The notes under the pieces: model-generated
The model's database searches: none
Told to the model about the DNA's origin: nothing
Seen by the model: only the letters and a program-made list of their open reading frames with translations
IMG/VR virus record: IMGVR_UViG_3300045741_000329
Coordinates: 1-38,166 of that record
Source: a virus
DNA length: 38,166 nt
Strand: one strand, 5' to 3'
Position numbers and translations under genes: made by a program
In this document: positions 18,484 to 27,347 of the stretch, one piece after another
How positions within the stretch are numbered: position 1 is the stretch's first letter
Layout of the letters: every line of letters starts with the position of its first letter

Positions 18484-20478
18484 TTAGTATCCGAGAAGTG
18501 CGCGATCAGCTTCTGTGATAGTTCCTGAGGTAGAACCTCCAGTAGTAGGTGCAGAGCCCGTGTTTAGGTTCGTGGTGACATTATTAGGATTCAGACCCTG
18601 AGATACAGCCATCTGTTTGTACTGGGCAATGGTCTGGTCATACAGGTTCTGCTGCACTTTCAACTTCGAGTCAATAATGGATTGGAATGCAGTTTTCACT
18701 TGATCAGGTAGGAAGCCACCATTGGGGTTCAGGTACCCGTTGAATCTCGCGTAGATTCCTGCGAATATATTCCCTGATTTCGCCGCAGACGCATATTCGG
18801 TCTCACGCACAACGGATGTGGGATCGAGAGCCTTCATAAACTCATAGACTGTGGCGAGGTCACCGGGACCGCCGAGTTTAGAATTCAATATCTGATCCAC
18901 AGAAAGCTTCTTGCCGAGGATGGTTTTGTAGTCCTTCACGATGGGGTCACTGTTGAATGCGGTGAACAATCCCCGCTCATTATCGATTTGTTGGTTACCT
19001 CCGGTGCCCCCTGTCGCGGGATGGTACGCAGCACCGAGATCGGCTATCTTTTTCCCCGTTGCCTTGCTCACAAGCCATTCATGTCCATTCAATTCTATAA
19101 TTGTATTATCCTGTCCGAGTTTACTTGCAGCATCTATCTGTTTCTGTGCTAAGTCATTCGTTGCCTTGATATCAGCGTTCGCATTCGAGACAATGGTCTC
19201 TACCTGAGCTTGGCCCTGTTTATAGAGTGAGTCGGTAAGCGTCATCAAATGCGTGAGTGTGTCGAGCTTTGATTGGTATTTCGTATCGAGCTGAGAATTC
19301 AGCCTATCCACTAAGCTCTGTGAGTACCAAGGATTGTTCTGGTTATCGATTTTTTTTTGATTCAATTCGTCAGCGAGATCAGCTTGCTCCTTGGCGTATT
19401 CTTCGAACTTCTGTTTGATTGTATCGAGACCGAGCGCCTTATACGTATCCGTATACATCTTTACCTGTTTCTGTATAGGATCCATCCCTGAATATGCGTC
19501 AGGTTGCCCACCTTGGGTAGTTTGATCGCCCATAGAGGATGAATTTTGGGCCGTAGGCGCTGTTGTAATGCCGGAAGCGGACATACCGCCTCCTACCCCT
19601 GATTGTAGCGCTGCAAGCGTTCTAGGACCGAAATAGCCTATACCAGAGCTATTATCGACACCGAGTTGTGACTGGAGAGCCGCAACTGCTGCGGTAGTCT
19701 TCGGTCCGTAGGTTCCATAGCCTCCTGCGAGGTCCTGTTGGGTCATAAGGCCTCTGCTCACGAGGTAGTCCTGTAACGCTTGTACTGCGGGTCCAGTGTT
19801 TCCAGGCTCAAGTGCCACCGAAGGCGGTTGTACTGTGGGCGCAACACTACCAATAGATCCTATGGAAGAAGCTGCGGTAGTGAGTTGGTCCTTCATTGTC
19901 GCGAGGCGGCTATCGTTGGGATTTGTTGCGGCAGGCTGTTGTGGAGTTGTTTGTGAAGTAGGTGCTGCCGCATTTGTAGTCGTTTGCGCAGGAGGAGTCG
20001 GGGTCTGTTGTGTCGGGGTCTGTGCAGCATTCCAATTCGGATTCTGTCGTACATAATCAGGATTAGGAGTTGTGGATGCCTCGCCTGCATATATTGTTCT
20101 AAGAGTATTCTGTTGTGCGGGAGTTGCAGCATTCCACTGATCTTGACTCAGTCCCCATGTCTGCCATATCGGGTTATATCCTGCCGATGATGTGGGAGCG
20201 ATTGCTGAGGTAGTAGGTGCTCCATAAACCGGAGTTCCCGAAGCACTGGTAGTATATGACTGAGTTCCGGTTGCAGGATTTCCTTGTACAACTGTCGGCG
20301 CTACTACAGGAGCTGAGGATGTCGCAACGACCTGTCCACCGGCTCCGTAAGTTGGTCCCGGAGTAGGTGCCACTGTCGGCGCTGATCCAGGAAGTGCAGT
20401 AACGGGTGCTGCACCATAAGTTGCTATACGTGCGTTGTATTGTGCGAGTGTCTCTCCTGGTGCTACTTGATATACCAT
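18484..20478 (-). CDS. Virion protein with peptidoglycan-binding domain, probably internal (664 aa)
   Basis: I take ATG 20478 (MVYQVAPGETLAQYNARIA) as the start, five bases after the previous stop. The first 200 residues are low-complexity Pro/Thr/Ala. Residues about 218-300 form a PG_binding_1 domain (GNTGPAVQALQDYLVSRG, YGPKTTAAVAALQ, FGPRTLAALQ). The remainder is mostly coiled helix (350-470) and an unknown C-terminal part. A wall-binding domain in a helical virion protein suggests a role in crossing peptidoglycan during DNA entry. It pairs with the 603-aa protein encoded next. No catalytic wall-cutting motif is seen. Confidence 0.6.
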   Translation of the reverse strand: MVYQVAPGETLAQYNARIATYGAAPVTALPGSAPTVAPTPGPTYGAGGQVVATSSAPVVAPTVVQGNPATGTQSYTTSASGTPVYGAPTTSAIAPTSSAGYNPIWQTWGLSQDQWNAATPAQQNTLRTIYAGEASTTPNPDYVRQNPNWNAAQTPTQQTPTPPAQTTTNAAAPTSQTTPQQPAATNPNDSRLATMKDQLTTAASSIGSIGSVAPTVQPPSVALEPGNTGPAVQALQDYLVSRGLMTQQDLAGGYGTYGPKTTAAVAALQSQLGVDNSSGIGYFGPRTLAALQSGVGGGMSASGITTAPTAQNSSSMGDQTTQGGQPDAYSGMDPIQKQVKMYTDTYKALGLDTIKQKFEEYAKEQADLADELNQKKIDNQNNPWYSQSLVDRLNSQLDTKYQSKLDTLTHLMTLTDSLYKQGQAQVETIVSNANADIKATNDLAQKQIDAASKLGQDNTIIELNGHEWLVSKATGKKIADLGAAYHPATGGTGGNQQIDNERGLFTAFNSDPIVKDYKTILGKKLSVDQILNSKLGGPGDLATVYEFMKALDPTSVVRETEYASAAKSGNIFAGIYARFNGYLNPNGGFLPDQVKTAFQSIIDSKLKVQQNLYDQTIAQYKQMAVSQGLNPNNVTTNLNTGSAPTTGGSTSGTITEADRALLGY

Positions 20479-20483
20479 AAAAA

Positions 20484-21212
20484 TTAAAGGCCCCATTGGT
20501 CTCTACGGAAGATGTCCTCTTTAAATCCTCCTCTAGTAACGTCGAAACGCTTCCACATTCCATCATTGAGCGTATCTAAATAGTTCGATTGCTCATCGTT
20601 TATAAGACCCTTTACTGCGTCGAGCTTATCGGAAGCTTGCTTATCGAATAACACAGATTCAGTTGGTAGATGCTCGCGATCCTTCAAGTAGGAAGTCATT
20701 TTTTTTACAATACCCTCATTACCTTCCTCGTCGTAATCAGAGAATATTGTTTTCGCCGTCATATCTGTCACGTCAAGTATTGGCATGTACTGTCCCCACA
20801 TTACAACAGTTCCTGAGAAGTCCGAGGCATTGGGGTTTATGAGAAGTTGTCGCGCGTAATCAGTATAGACCTTAGAAGTGTCTGAGCTATTATCTTCTAC
20901 GAAGGATTGAAATTTATAGAAATTCTTCTTTTGAAATCTCTTGCCGCCGACAGTCAGTAACCTAATTGAATCAGCCTTGAATCCTTCTGGGTATGCCAGT
21001 GTCGTGTATCCTTCCGCTGACGTAGTTGCGGAACCAGAGCTAGTAGAGCTTTTACCCTCCGTCATCGGCCATTTTTTATAGCCCGCGGCCCATATATGTG
21101 CTGCTTTTAGCCATCCCTGAATTATGGTATCTGTTATGAATCCGTCCGTTGTAGTTCGGTTATTCCGGACCAGTACCTCAGTTATGATATCGCCTACGTT
21201 ATTTAGTGCCAT
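20484..21212 (-). CDS. Head-tail adaptor-like protein (242 aa)
   Basis: The N-terminal helix set (VGDIITEVLVRNN, ITDTIIQGWLKAAHIWAAGYKKWPM) and following beta region resemble small neck proteins bound under the portal (P22 gp4 or T7 tail-tube A type). The C-terminal third is charged helix (DKLDAVKGLINDEQSNYLDT) ending FKEDIFRRDQWGL. Order after capsid and beta-rich stopper genes supports this call. No residue-level homology was checked. Start at 21212 follows the previous stop by three bases (TAA-TAT-ATG). Confidence 0.5.
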   Translation of the reverse strand: MALNNVGDIITEVLVRNNRTTTDGFITDTIIQGWLKAAHIWAAGYKKWPMTEGKSSTSSGSATTSAEGYTTLAYPEGFKADSIRLLTVGGKRFQKKNFYKFQSFVEDNSSDTSKVYTDYARQLLINPNASDFSGTVVMWGQYMPILDVTDMTAKTIFSDYDEEGNEGIVKKMTSYLKDREHLPTESVLFDKQASDKLDAVKGLINDEQSNYLDTLNDGMWKRFDVTRGGFKEDIFRRDQWGL

Positions 21213-21215
21213 ATA

Positions 21216-21620
21216 TTACATTGTAAACCACTGTGAGCCGTCTGAATAAAATCTCTTAGATTGGTAGTTGGTAGTGAGTGTAGTTGACGTTGCTCCGTCA
21301 ATCGTTTTCTCTCCATCGGATCTAATGGTGATTGTTGTAGTTGCGGCCCCTCCGGCCTCATCTTTTATTATGTAAGACTTTCCATTGCCGGCCAAACTTG
21401 GTAGAGGGAGTCCTATAGTTGGCGCAACACCAAGATTTGTAACTCCGATGATGAAGTCGGAAGCCGAACTGGTATAAAGAGAGCTCGAAACTACGGTTCT
21501 GCGTATTCTCTGTCCTCGCAACAACTGCGCCTCTGTATCATTTACAATGAATAAGTCCTTTACAACAAGCGTTTTGTCGGTCCGTGTGACGTTAGGAGAT
21601 GATTTCCAGTCTTGTTCCAT
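21216..21620 (-). CDS. Small beta-rich tail or fibre protein (134 aa)
   Basis: Residues about 50-134 (SDFIIGVTNLG, LPSLAGNGKSYIIKDEAGG, ITIRSDGEKTIDGATS, FYSDGSQWFTM) match a beta domain common at the ends of phage fibre and tailspike proteins. The open frame extends to 21629, but ATG 21620 lies one base after the upstream TAG (TAGTATG), the rule on this strand, so I use it. It probably is a structural part of the neck or fibre attachment. Confidence 0.6.
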   Translation of the reverse strand: MEQDWKSSPNVTRTDKTLVVKDLFIVNDTEAQLLRGQRIRRTVVSSSLYTSSASDFIIGVTNLGVAPTIGLPLPSLAGNGKSYIIKDEAGGAATTTITIRSDGEKTIDGATSTTLTTNYQSKRFYSDGSQWFTM

Positions 21621-21621
21621 A

Positions 21622-23226
21622 CTAATCATCCAATATTTCTCCCTCTATGATAATAGGAAGGCCGACAGTCAGAAGAGCCGTACCATTCCAGTCCAGACCG
21701 AGCCATAAATTATTTTTTCCAGTAACTCCGGTGGGAGTAAACACGACGCCGCGTTCTCCAAGGTAATTAGATGATGTTATTGTCGGCATTGCGTTTGCCG
21801 TTCCAGTGTAAACCTTCGATCCATCATCGACATACATATTCACAATTAAACTCATTCCAGAAGCAATGGCCTGCGAAAATGGGATTCGTATTTTGGTTAT
21901 TTTGAATGGTTTTCCAATGCGGAACATCTGAGACCAAAATATATTGTCGATAAGTCCGTATGTGGTGGAACGCACGTCGAGGTATTGGTTTGCGAGACCG
22001 CTTCCAGACGAATTTCCTACCCACGGTATGTCGAAAGCGAGTGGAAGATTGTCAGCAAGTAGTAATGATGTCACCGATCCGTCAGTACCGGACGTTGGAG
22101 CTACTGTATTAAAAAGCCCAGATGTCAGTCCGCTTTTCTGCAACCCGAGAGAATATACACATGCTGTATTTACGGGTGTAGCTGAAAAGGATCCGAATAG
22201 AAGTCTTTTCGAAGATCCCTCGAGAGCTCCAGGAAAAGGTGGCTCTCCGTCTTCAAAATATCCTACTTCCGACACAGTATTTCCTCCGACATATTGTGAT
22301 ACTCTGAAACCCTGTACACCCAGGTTTCCCGAGACAATATATAGAGTTCCGTCAACATTTTTCAGCCCTGTTATAATAGAGTCTGGAAATTCCACCCATA
22401 TAATACTGTTGAAATTTCCAGATGTTGTATCCCAGAAAGCCATTTTTGCTCTCATACCACGCTTCGTAGCGTTCGTGTTTTCTAGCAATGCTATAGCTAA
22501 ACTACTACCATAACTTTCTATTGCTGTGGGCCATAGGCCATAACCGAACGTCAACTTAGAAGCCGTAGATCCGCTATCTGTATCTCCTTCAACCGCTGCC
22601 TTCGTAGTTGAAATTACGTGGATAGTACCTTGATTTCCGACTACATCGGCAAAGTAGAGTTTTCCGTCTGAATGTCTATGAGCTACATGGTTTGGATATG
22701 CGGTATTGAGGAAAAAATCCGAGGGATACGTGGTATTTGTTAGCGCAGCTTTCCCAAGAGTACCCGTCCAATACGTTCCATTGAAAGTTGGAGCCCCATT
22801 GAGCGGTCCGTACCTCGCTACATCCGTGTTTTTGAAAAAATATATATAATTGTCATAATACTCCGCACCATTACCAGATGAACTCGTAAGCGTTCCACCA
22901 TCCGATAGTGCTGTAACTACCGAACCTCCTGTGACGTAAGCAGATCCTCCCAGATCGTATATATATACGCTGCTATCTTTTGGGTTAGGAATCAGCCACA
23001 TTGGAGAGTTTGCGATTATTGAGTTTCCTATGTCCGTCACGGCAACGGGACGCAATAGACCGGATGCCACGTTTGAGTATGCGTCACCGATTGTATCTGT
23101 ACTTGGTAAAGATGGGTCTATAGCAATAGATGTTCTGAATTGACCTGGTGATGAAAAATGACTCGATTGCGAATGTCCACCAAGAATGCTATCTATTCTG
23201 ACTTCAAATGTTTTTTGTTCTGCCAT
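21622..23226 (-). CDS. Beta-propeller-like tail hub / stabilisation protein (534 aa)
   Basis: The chain repeats short beta blades: SPMWLIPNPKDSSVYIYDLG, GAEYYDNYIYFFKNTDVARY, HRHSDGKLYFADVV, YGSSLAIALLENTN, KNVDGTLYIVSG. Such blade repeats suggest a propeller, as in the P22 gp10 neck hub by position. The last about 120 residues (FWSQMFRIGKPFKITKIRIPF) form a separate jelly-roll-like domain. ATG 23226 (MAEQKTFEVRID) follows the previous TGA by one base; the longer open frame (to 23304) would overlap it by 77 nt and is not favoured. Confidence 0.5.
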   Translation of the reverse strand: MAEQKTFEVRIDSILGGHSQSSHFSSPGQFRTSIAIDPSLPSTDTIGDAYSNVASGLLRPVAVTDIGNSIIANSPMWLIPNPKDSSVYIYDLGGSAYVTGGSVVTALSDGGTLTSSSGNGAEYYDNYIYFFKNTDVARYGPLNGAPTFNGTYWTGTLGKAALTNTTYPSDFFLNTAYPNHVAHRHSDGKLYFADVVGNQGTIHVISTTKAAVEGDTDSGSTASKLTFGYGLWPTAIESYGSSLAIALLENTNATKRGMRAKMAFWDTTSGNFNSIIWVEFPDSIITGLKNVDGTLYIVSGNLGVQGFRVSQYVGGNTVSEVGYFEDGEPPFPGALEGSSKRLLFGSFSATPVNTACVYSLGLQKSGLTSGLFNTVAPTSGTDGSVTSLLLADNLPLAFDIPWVGNSSGSGLANQYLDVRSTTYGLIDNIFWSQMFRIGKPFKITKIRIPFSQAIASGMSLIVNMYVDDGSKVYTGTANAMPTITSSNYLGERGVVFTPTGVTGKNNLWLGLDWNGTALLTVGLPIIIEGEILDD

Positions 23227-23227
23227 A

Positions 23228-23974
23228 TCAGTATTGGTACTCTGGATAGTCAACTTTGAAATACTTAGCGCGGAAAAAGTATTTATCTGCCTTCGTGAGT
23301 CCAATCTTTTTCCAGTCAGTTAGTTTGAGGAAGTTGGTGAACCTTTTCGAGTCCTTTACTAAGTAAAGTAATATCCTCCTCACGAGCCTCTCGCGTTCCT
23401 TCATATCTCCTACCACCTCAGCTTCCTCGAGCATAGAGAGTCCGTACTCGAAGTCCTTAGCTGAAACCTTCCGGTACCACGGGAAGAATTTGGCAATCCA
23501 TTGGAAACGCATCCGGTAGGCGTCATCCTCCTGAAATATGAAGCAGATGATGTCTCTGAGCCTCGAATCACACCCCGAATCGGTCATTGCCCGGTGTAAT
23601 TCCTTTACAGGTGGTATCATTTTCTCGAAAGGAACCTGATCGTACTTGAAATCCTCGAACAACGTGTAGATATTGCCCCACGACTTCTCCAAGTGAGCGT
23701 CAATTTCGGCATCTGAGCGCTTTTCTTCCAACATTTTCCACGTATCGTTGAAAATCTGGTTTTTTATCTCGTGTTTGAGCTTCGAAAGCTTGCCGAAGAG
23801 CATAGAACCACGCGGAAACCCGAGAAAAGGATACTTTTCACCCTTCATCTGCATTTCATAGTGGCCATCCTTCGTCTTATACAGCTTCGCCTCCACTGCG
23901 TCCGCAGTTTTCCAATACGAAACCATCTCTGCGTTTCGATAGTACTTATCTCTGATTACTTTAATGATGTTCAT
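23228..23974 (-). CDS. Hypothetical protein next to the capsid gene (248 aa)
   Basis: Starting at MNIIKVIRDKYYRNAEMVS, the protein is helical and charged with no membrane segment or metal site. Long helices run at about 60-130 (LSKLKHEIKNQIFNDTWKML) and 170-230. I do not recognise it. The place between capsid and neck genes suggests a head-completion or assembly role. The open frame extends to 24010 through a strong hairpin, so the later ATG is chosen. That hairpin after the capsid gene may lower expression of this gene relative to the coat. Confidence 0.55.
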   Translation of the reverse strand: MNIIKVIRDKYYRNAEMVSYWKTADAVEAKLYKTKDGHYEMQMKGEKYPFLGFPRGSMLFGKLSKLKHEIKNQIFNDTWKMLEEKRSDAEIDAHLEKSWGNIYTLFEDFKYDQVPFEKMIPPVKELHRAMTDSGCDSRLRDIICFIFQEDDAYRMRFQWIAKFFPWYRKVSAKDFEYGLSMLEEAEVVGDMKERERLVRRILLYLVKDSKRFTNFLKLTDWKKIGLTKADKYFFRAKYFKVDYPEYQY

Positions 23975-23986
23975 AGGTGCTAACTT

Positions 23987-24010
23987 GTGGGGGCGGTTGC
24001 CCACCCCCAC
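23987..24010 (-). terminator. GC-rich hairpin after the major capsid gene
   Basis: GTGGGGG (23987-23993) pairs with CCCCCAC (24004-24010) around a 10-nt loop, 11 bases after the capsid stop. No T-run follows on the minus strand, so it is more likely a pause, partial terminator or RNA-stabilising element that keeps capsid message abundant. Confidence 0.45.
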
Positions 24011-24021
24011 TGAGTCAGAAA

Positions 24022-25362
24022 CTAGAAGCTTCCGAAAAGCATAGCACCGTACTTGCGGCGGTACGCGGGAACCTTCGCTCCGTAGAGGAAGAGACCCTGG
24101 TACTTCTTCGCAAACTGGTTTTCTGCATCCACGACACGAGACTCACTCCACTTTTCAGCGAAGGTAATCATTCCTGTGTGGTTCGCGACGATCTGGTTTC
24201 CGGTAGCGCCCGTAGCAGCAACTACATCCGGACCGATACGAGTTGCCGTAGAGGCAGTCGTATGGCCTGCACGAGTCGATACACGAGAGCCCGCAGCCAT
24301 GTGGACATCGAAGGCACCAACACGCATGACACGGCCATTTATGACCGTTCCGGTGAAGATTTCTGCGATGCCAGTAGGCTGAAGCTGAGAAGCTTGCTTG
24401 AGCTGTGTGACGAGTTGAGCGGGGACAGTCAGGTGACGATCCACGTTATCTACTTCGTTCTGGTCGAGAGCTTCCGCGAGCAACGTGACTTGGTTGTAAA
24501 TAACCGAGGACGTAACAGCGGTTGCAGCAGCGGCCTGGAACTCCCATCCGTTACCCTGGTAGGTAAGGAACGAAGCTTCTCCAGTACCATACTTGGGGAA
24601 GTTCACGCCATCGCCTCCGAAAAGACCACGGAGTGTATACCCTTCCTCAAAGTCTGCACCGGAGACTGCCTCATCCCATTCTGTGAGAGTGGCGACTGTA
24701 GAAGAGGTTACCGAAGAGATTCGGTACCACGGCGTTACGAACGCAGCGGTAGAACGAAGTCGGAACGGCTTTCCAATATCAGCAGAGTCGAATCCTGCAA
24801 AGTAGATTGCTCCGTCTACAGGGTTCTCCACTGAGCCGATGTTGGATGTCTCGTACGTACCATCGTAGGTAGATACGGTAACCGTACCTCCGGTCGTTGT
24901 GGTGGTGATAGAGGCCATTGTGCCAGAGCCACCGCCCGCGACCGTAAGATTGATACCGACCCAGTTACCTGCCTTCACACCGCCGGCAGCACGATCGAGA
25001 ACATACGTATCCACTTCTTTTTCAAGTTGTTTCGCGTAGTCGTTCGTGATGTGTTCAACGATGTCGTCAGCATAGGTAAACTGGTCTTCGAGTCTGTCGA
25101 TAGCAAAGTTCCAGTATCGGCGCTTTTCAACGACGAGCTGATCCTGTGCATCCACAAGAGCCTCGGAGCTCATGTCAGTTCCCACTACGTAGTCAGAGAG
25201 TGTCCCTGAACTAAGGAATGAGAGGATGTTGACACGATCACCGGGCTTCTTGATTTCCCCCTCGTAGTTACGATTTGTGATCGAGTCTACGATGGAGTTC
25301 TGGTATGTCTTCTCCAAGACTTTTGAGGAGAAAACTTGACCAAAGTTTGTTAATCGAGCCAT
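24022..25362 (-). CDS. Major capsid protein (446 aa)
   Basis: The N-terminus (MARLTNFGQVFSSKVLEKT, then NRNYEGEIKKPGDRVNILS) and the sections KRRYWNFAIDRLEDQFTYAD and YAKQLEKEVDTYVLD match large HK97-fold coat proteins of the P22-coat/N4-gp56 type. A beta-rich insertion occupies about 130-240. The C-terminus returns to the coat core (VPAQLVTQLKQASQLQPTG, VINGRVMRVGAFDVHMA). It builds the icosahedral shell on the scaffold encoded upstream. The gene has no clear ribosome binding site; an A/T-rich 16-nt gap precedes it. It is followed by a stable hairpin. Confidence 0.85.
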   Translation of the reverse strand: MARLTNFGQVFSSKVLEKTYQNSIVDSITNRNYEGEIKKPGDRVNILSFLSSGTLSDYVVGTDMSSEALVDAQDQLVVEKRRYWNFAIDRLEDQFTYADDIVEHITNDYAKQLEKEVDTYVLDRAAGGVKAGNWVGINLTVAGGGSGTMASITTTTTGGTVTVSTYDGTYETSNIGSVENPVDGAIYFAGFDSADIGKPFRLRSTAAFVTPWYRISSVTSSTVATLTEWDEAVSGADFEEGYTLRGLFGGDGVNFPKYGTGEASFLTYQGNGWEFQAAAATAVTSSVIYNQVTLLAEALDQNEVDNVDRHLTVPAQLVTQLKQASQLQPTGIAEIFTGTVINGRVMRVGAFDVHMAAGSRVSTRAGHTTASTATRIGPDVVAATGATGNQIVANHTGMITFAEKWSESRVVDAENQFAKKYQGLFLYGAKVPAYRRKYGAMLFGSF

Positions 25363-25378
25363 AGTGTTAATTTAATTA

Positions 25379-25969
25379 CTAACTGTTGCGGATTTTGAGG
25401 GTCCCTGCCTTGAGTCTTCTTACGTACTCTCGGTAGTTGTTGTTCCTCAAGTCATCCACCTCACTTGCTGTCAGCCCGTCTGGCTGTGGAGCTGTTCGCC
25501 CACCACCTGAAGGGGTTTCCAACCCTCTACGGGGCTTTGGAGTTTCCAGAAGGTCATTCTCTGTGAGGAACGCCTTTGCGGCAGTATCTATTCGCATTCC
25601 CGGATTGTCCTGAAGGTATTGTTCAAATTCCATTGCCTTATCACTCAATGCCGGGTATTGCGTTTGGAGAGACTTGCGCACCTCGTTCTGTTCTCTCTCT
25701 GCCAGTTTGGATTCGAGAGAAGAGATTTTGGTGAGCAATGTCTTACCCTCATCCGAAAAAACTTCCGGTGGCTGTTGGTTTTTAGTCCGCTCAGCCTCCA
25801 ATTCTTCGCGTAGTCTTTTCTTTTCTTCACGCTCCTTTCGGAGAGATTCGAGTAAAAGAGCAGGGTCAGTCTTCTCGCCAGGCTTGGAAACTACTGGTGC
25901 CGCTTCGGTTACTACTTCTGCGGGAGCTTGCTCCGTAGACAGTGGAGCGGGGTTAACGTCTGATTCCAT
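25379..25969 (-). CDS. Capsid scaffolding protein (196 aa)
   Basis: The protein is acidic and Pro-rich at first (PLSTEQAPAEVVTEAAP), then a coiled coil at about 40-110 (LLESLRKEREEKKRLREELE), a linker, and a basic C-terminus (NNYREYVRRLKAGTLKI) that probably binds the coat protein. This layout and its place directly upstream of the major capsid gene are those of phage scaffolds, which guide shell assembly and then leave. AGGGA lies 10 nt upstream of the start. Confidence 0.75.
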   Translation of the reverse strand: MESDVNPAPLSTEQAPAEVVTEAAPVVSKPGEKTDPALLLESLRKEREEKKRLREELEAERTKNQQPPEVFSDEGKTLLTKISSLESKLAEREQNEVRKSLQTQYPALSDKAMEFEQYLQDNPGMRIDTAAKAFLTENDLLETPKPRRGLETPSGGGRTAPQPDGLTASEVDDLRNNNYREYVRRLKAGTLKIRNS

Positions 25970-26016
25970 GTTTCATTCCCTAGTTTAACGACATTGGGTG
26001 GTCACGAACTTTTAAA

Positions 26017-26181
26017 TTACTTACCGTTCATTTTTACTGACTTCGTCCCGCTTTTGAATCCGTGATCCAACTTATGGGTGTTTTTGCCGAAACTACCGAG
26101 TCCTTTTCCAGCTGAATCGCTCAATACTTTATGCGATGATACTTTCGAAACATTGAAAGGCTTTGAAATAAGTTTTCCCAT
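26017..26181 (-). CDS. Small basic protein before the scaffold gene (54 aa)
   Basis: ATG 26181 lies one base after the previous TAG (TAGTATG). The product MGKLISKPFNVSKVSSHKVL continues SDSAGKGLGSFGKNTHKL and ends SVKMNGK. It is rich in Ser, Gly and Lys and looks flexible. No motif seen. Its place within the head block suggests a minor virion or DNA-binding component. It does not overlap any other frame and is supported by the junction pattern. Confidence 0.6.
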   Translation of the reverse strand: MGKLISKPFNVSKVSSHKVLSDSAGKGLGSFGKNTHKLDHGFKSGTKSVKMNGK

Positions 26182-26182
26182 A

Positions 26183-26509
26183 CTAAGAATTTACTATTTG
26201 AGTAAGATACTTCTCCAATGACTCCCGTTCGGCCTCCGGGGCTTCAATGGCTTTGAGAAGGTTTATATAGACATGCAGGGACCCCTGTTGCACTGGTGTC
26301 AGTAACTGCACGCCGTCACATTTTCCCTCAATGATTCGTATCTGAGACTTGCAGAATTCTTTTATCATTTCAACAGTGACAGACTCGCCGCTCAGGACGA
26401 GGCGGTATTTTTCATACACTGCCTTCTCCTCCGAATCCAATGTTGTGACATCGTCAATACCTTTCTTGGCGAGGAGTTTGTTGAGAAGTGCTGTACCTGG
26501 TATTTTCAT
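26183..26509 (-). CDS. Hypothetical head-region protein (108 aa)
   Basis: Using ATG 26509 (MKIPGTALLNKLLAKKG), supported by AGGAA 6 nt upstream, the product is helical: DSEEKAVYEKYRLVLSGESV, MIKEFCKSQIRIIEG and PEAERESLEKYLTQIVNS. The longer open frame to 26590 lies over a predicted promoter and hairpin and is rejected. It is the first gene after that promoter and the first of the scaffold-capsid group. A portal- or terminase-associated packaging role is possible but unsupported. Confidence 0.6.
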   Translation of the reverse strand: MKIPGTALLNKLLAKKGIDDVTTLDSEEKAVYEKYRLVLSGESVTVEMIKEFCKSQIRIIEGKCDGVQLLTPVQQGSLHVYINLLKAIEAPEAERESLEKYLTQIVNS

Positions 26510-26534
26510 AGCGGTTTCCTTTTGGAAGCCCGCT
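26510..26534 (-). promoter_or_regulatory. Hairpin covering the ribosome binding site
   Basis: On the message AGCGG pairs with CCGCT and the inner TTCC pairs with GGAA around AAAA. The GGAA is the ribosome binding site of the gene starting at 26509 and the stem ends just before its ATG, so folding would lower translation. Confidence 0.45.
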
Positions 26535-26560
26535 GAATGTTTCAGTGAGAGACTTTCATT

Positions 26561-26590
26561 AAAGTATGCGTGTTTTACGTGCAATGTCAA
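26561..26590 (-). promoter_or_regulatory. Internal promoter before the scaffold-capsid genes
   Basis: A perfect TTGACA (26590-26585) is followed after 18 nt by TACTTT (26566-26561). It lies in a 96-bp gap after the LamG gene. Transcription would begin near 26554 and cover the scaffold and coat genes. The -10 box is only fair. Confidence 0.45.
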
Positions 26591-26605
26591 ATATAGTTGG
26601 GGATA

Positions 26606-27346
26606 TCATCCGGCGCCTAGGGTAAGTAGGTTTGATACTGGGACTACAGCAGCGGCGCCCCCGAAGGGGTACTGTACTCCCGCTCCGGCGTTATAGAGTT
26701 CATTTACCTCAGTTTGGGTAAGTACCGTCCCATTCCAAAAGCCGACCATGTCGAAGGTTGCATTGGAGTAGTTTCCCGTAACCGCATCTTTTCCTACAGA
26801 GAAGTCGGACGTGCTATTGAATAGAGATGTGACTGCGCCCGTTGTTGCCTCAGTTTGAGCAGTAGAGTTTATGTATAGATTCGCCTTCGATGTAGATTGT
26901 TTCCACGTAAGTACAATGTGGTACCACACTCCAGTAGACAGTCCTCCGGCCCATGATCCCTGAAATCCTGTCGATCCATCGTTCGTTACTGTTAGATAGA
27001 ATGTGGACCCCCCATCTGAGTTCTGCTCGAATCGCCATGCACGATTACCGCCGCTACCATACATACCCATGAGCTGATTATCTGCGAGTGTATCGGGCTT
27101 ATAGAAAAGGGATAGGCTGAAGCTTGTATTCGCCGGTACAACGAGATTCGTTTGATTCGCATTCGTGATCAGGAAACCTCTCGAAGATGCAGAGGCAGTC
27201 TGGGCACCGTTATTTATTTTCGCTGCTACATACGGAGTCGTATTGCCGTTCACTAACGTATTGTTCGCACCACCCGACACAGCATCAGAAGCATTCCCCG
27301 AAGACTCGTCGAGATTCCAGAATGCAGTGGGTGTTGTTATCGCCAT
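26606..27346 (-). CDS. LamG/concanavalin-like fibre protein (246 aa)
   Basis: The protein begins AFWNLDESSGNASDAVSGG and later has FSLSLFYKPDTLADNQL, WYHIVLTWKQSTSKANLYIN and FSVGKDAVTGNYSNATFDMV, the strand order of a LamG/concanavalin A-like beta sandwich that binds sugars. The end is a Gly/Ala linker with a hydrophobic tail. It likely sits at the tip of a fibre and recognises a host surface glycan. It follows the 135-aa gene by one base. A second sandwich-type protein is encoded at 29230-30324. Confidence 0.7.
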   Translation of the reverse strand: MAITTPTAFWNLDESSGNASDAVSGGANNTLVNGNTTPYVAAKINNGAQTASASSRGFLITNANQTNLVVPANTSFSLSLFYKPDTLADNQLMGMYGSGGNRAWRFEQNSDGGSTFYLTVTNDGSTGFQGSWAGGLSTGVWYHIVLTWKQSTSKANLYINSTAQTEATTGAVTSLFNSTSDFSVGKDAVTGNYSNATFDMVGFWNGTVLTQTEVNELYNAGAGVQYPFGGAAAVVPVSNLLTLGAG

Positions 27347-27347
27347 G

